From Niallia sp. FSL W8-0635 (lineage in GTDB: Bacteria; Bacillota; Bacilli; Bacillales; Cytobacillaceae), in NCBI RefSeq assembly GCF_038007965.1, contig NZ_JBBOYD010000001.1, positions 2,024,501 to 2,088,500 of the forward strand: DNA of 64,000 bases. Direction: 5' to 3'. Positions within the stretch are counted from its first letter, which is position 1; each line of letters starts with the position of its first letter. The notes beneath the pieces were generated by a model. That model saw only the letters and a list, made by a program, of their open reading frames with translations. It had not been told where the DNA came from and made no database searches. Made by a program: the position numbers and the translations under genes. Positions 62,710 to 64,000 of the stretch are shown in pieces.

Positions 62710-62762
62710 ATACTTTAATAATTATATATTTTAACGATTAAAATATATAATTATTAAAGTAT
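62710..62762. repeat. 53-bp near-perfect palindrome (25-bp arms)
   Basis: The arms 62710-62734 and 62738-62762 are exact reverse complements over 25 bases around a three-base centre. The core reads TTTTAACGATTAAAA. It lies 16 bases before the beta-repeat gene and also upstream-facing for nothing else. Likely an operator; see findings for its AdcR-like centre. Confidence 0.85.
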
Positions 62763-62825
62763 ATTATTGCATGTTTGTCAATGTTACTAATTAATTTATG
62801 GAAATTTAAATATTCTCAATAAAAA

Positions 62826-62851
62826 AAGGATTTCTGTGAAGAAAATCCTTA
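62826..62851 (-). terminator. Terminator of the MarR gene
   Basis: AAGGATTTTC-type stem overlapping the stop codon, followed on the minus strand by a T run. Confidence 0.75.
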
Positions 62852-63262
62852 GAATATAGTACTCATTAACGTATTTACTTCTTTTAAAACTTTTGTTATG
62901 GAAGTGAGTTTCTCGTGAGGAACTTTAAGGAATACTTCTTGAACTTTAACTTCTCCATCATGTGTTAACATGATATTTACTACGCGGCGATCTTCTAGTT
63001 CACGTACACGTTGTATAAGGCTTAGTTTCTCTAATTTATCAACCATAGATGTGATAGCTCCTGGAGTTACACTGAATACTCCTGCAATTTCTGTTATTTT
63101 CATCATCCCATTAATTTTTAATTGCAAAAGAAGCACCAGCTGGTTTTCGTGGAGCAACTCATTCTCCGTTAGTAGGTTTATAAAAGCTTTAGATTTTTGT
63201 TGAATTTCTAGCATTTCTTTCATTATAACTTCTATTTCTTGTGTTTGACTTGGTTTTGACAT
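62849..63262 (-). CDS. MarR-family transcriptional regulator
   Basis: A 137-residue MarR-type winged-helix protein. The DNA-binding core is ITEIAGVFSVTPGAITSMVD with wing LIQRVRELEDRRVVNIMLTH. ATG 63262 follows a weak AGG. It lies close to the palindrome (62710-62762) and to a decayed zinc-type binding protein. Streptococcal AdcR, a zinc-sensing MarR, has a comparable setting, but zinc ligands were not identified here. Confidence 0.85.
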   Translation of the reverse strand: MSKPSQTQEIEVIMKEMLEIQQKSKAFINLLTENELLHENQLVLLLQLKINGMMKITEIAGVFSVTPGAITSMVDKLEKLSLIQRVRELEDRRVVNIMLTHDGEVKVQEVFLKVPHEKLTSITKVLKEVNTLMSTIF

Positions 63263-63583
63263 GTGATCACAGCCTATTTATATTTTTAAAATAATTTCCT
63301 TCAACACAATGGTTTACTTAACAGTTCAAATTATACAGTATAGGGTTGTCTTGGGAAATATTCAACTTCATTAAAGTAGCTTCAAAGAAATAAATTATAG
63401 TATGGGTTAGTATTCTTTTTTAAACAAAGCGGCACTTTTCATATAATAAGGAACATTGTTATTGGTTGTGAAGCATTACACTTAAAGTAACGGGGGCATT
63501 TCTTTTATAGAAAATCTGAAAAAGAAGTATATTTTATATATTACTAGTTAATAATGTTCCTAAAAAGTTAGGAAGATACGAAG
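63263..63583. other. Region between MarR gene and recombinase
   Basis: AT-rich with no supported gene. It includes the divergent promoters; no clear operator or attachment site was recognised. Confidence 0.45.
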
Positions 63584-64000
63584 ATGATATTATCTGAAGC
63601 GTGGCATTTATATAAAGCCGATAAACAAATTCAAGGTTATTCATCACAGACATTAAAAGCATATAAAGTACAATCCATCCTATTAATAAATAATTTAGGA
63701 GATATTCTGCTAGAAGATATTACAACAGAATCTATAAAATTATATTTAGGAGAAGTGGCTAGTAAGTTGAAAGCATCTAGTTTATGCCATAGGATTCGCT
63801 TTATTAAGTCTTTATTTAAATGGGCACAAGAAGAAAAATATATAACTTTTAATCCAGCACAAGCCATTAAAGAGCCGAAATTAGAGAGTAAGATTCCAAA
63901 GTTTTTAACGGAAGAGGAAATAGAGTTATTACGGGAAGCCTGTCTAACTACCTTTGAAAAAGCTTTATTTGAGTTTATGTATTCGACCGGGTGTAGAATA
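63584..64000 (+). CDS. Tyrosine recombinase/integrase, 3' end outside window
   Basis: The frame is open to the right edge (139 codons) and has no stop. It starts MILSEAWHLYKADKQIQGYS at ATG 63584, nine bases after AGGAAG. Residues 1-90 form the SAM-like core-binding domain and residues 100-139 begin the catalytic domain (LTEEEIELLREACL, then FMYSTGCRI with the first catalytic Arg). XerC/D-type or integrative-element integrases share this pattern. The catalytic C-terminal half is not visible. Confidence 0.85.
   Translation, partial: MILSEAWHLYKADKQIQGYSSQTLKAYKVQSILLINNLGDILLEDITTESIKLYLGEVASKLKASSLCHRIRFIKSLFKWAQEEKYITFNPAQAIKEPKLESKIPKFLTEEEIELLREACLTTFEKALFEFMYSTGCRI

Overview
The window looks like a chromosomal segment from a low-GC, spore-forming Bacillaceae member, possibly Bacillus/Niallia-like. 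Support comes from a CwlJ-type spore cortex hydrolase, a KinB-like kinase, a B. subtilis yrk-type persulfide cluster, YolD/UvrX SOS genes with GAAC-N4-GTTC LexA boxes, a YeeI-type YebC protein and Bacillus-style S-box control of metE. No rRNA, tRNA or CRISPR array was seen. The species cannot be fixed from the sequence alone.

Layout. 0-7 kb: NUDIX (cut by the left edge), an EcsC-family gene with an early amber codon, psiE, a membrane histidine kinase, cwlJ, a twice-frameshifted VOC gene and a 26-bp perfect inverted repeat. 6.7-16.8 kb: a sulfur-trafficking region with ferritin-like and DUF302 proteins, a broken CoA-disulfide-reductase/rhodanese/TusA fusion, CstR, three more TusA modules, several rhodaneses, DsrE proteins, a persulfide dioxygenase and a TauE exporter. 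It is punctuated by at least six CstR-like operators, so the genes look like one persulfide-responsive regulon. 17.1-23.0 kb: cytochrome bd oxidase cydAB followed by cydDC, the heterodimeric exporter needed for its assembly. 23-37 kb: mostly small minus-strand genes, with six small membrane proteins (most apparently related), acetyltransferases, Mn catalase, isochorismatase, YolD with paired LexA boxes and a c-di-GMP-I riboswitch ahead of a 61-residue Cys-containing ORF. 37.5-39.2 kb: a LexA-boxed yolD-uvrX operon. 39.3-42.3 kb: metE behind a tandem SAM-I plus cobalamin riboswitch leader, each with its own terminator.

42.6-52.7 kb: yebC-type yeeI, then an accessory stretch of single genes (nucleosidase, ABM monooxygenase, serine hydrolase, DUF3231, TPR, GNAT, PH/SHOCT). 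These are separated by a recurring motif ending in GGGCAGG and interrupted by an IS110-family element. A partial duplicate of the ABM gene ends exactly at that motif. 52.7-61 kb: copC-copD, then a CsoR-controlled unit with a MATE transporter and a TVP38-type membrane protein, TraX, and a VanX-like lipoprotein with an OmpR-type two-component system. 61-64 kb: a decayed metal-binding lipoprotein, a small operon behind a 53-bp near-perfect palindrome, a MarR regulator, and a tyrosine recombinase cut by the right edge.

A notable trait is the number of disrupted genes (EcsC, VOC, CoA-disulfide reductase, glutaredoxin, AlkD-like, DUF4177, metal-binding lipoprotein). This could be real decay in accessory DNA or consensus error; raw reads would decide.
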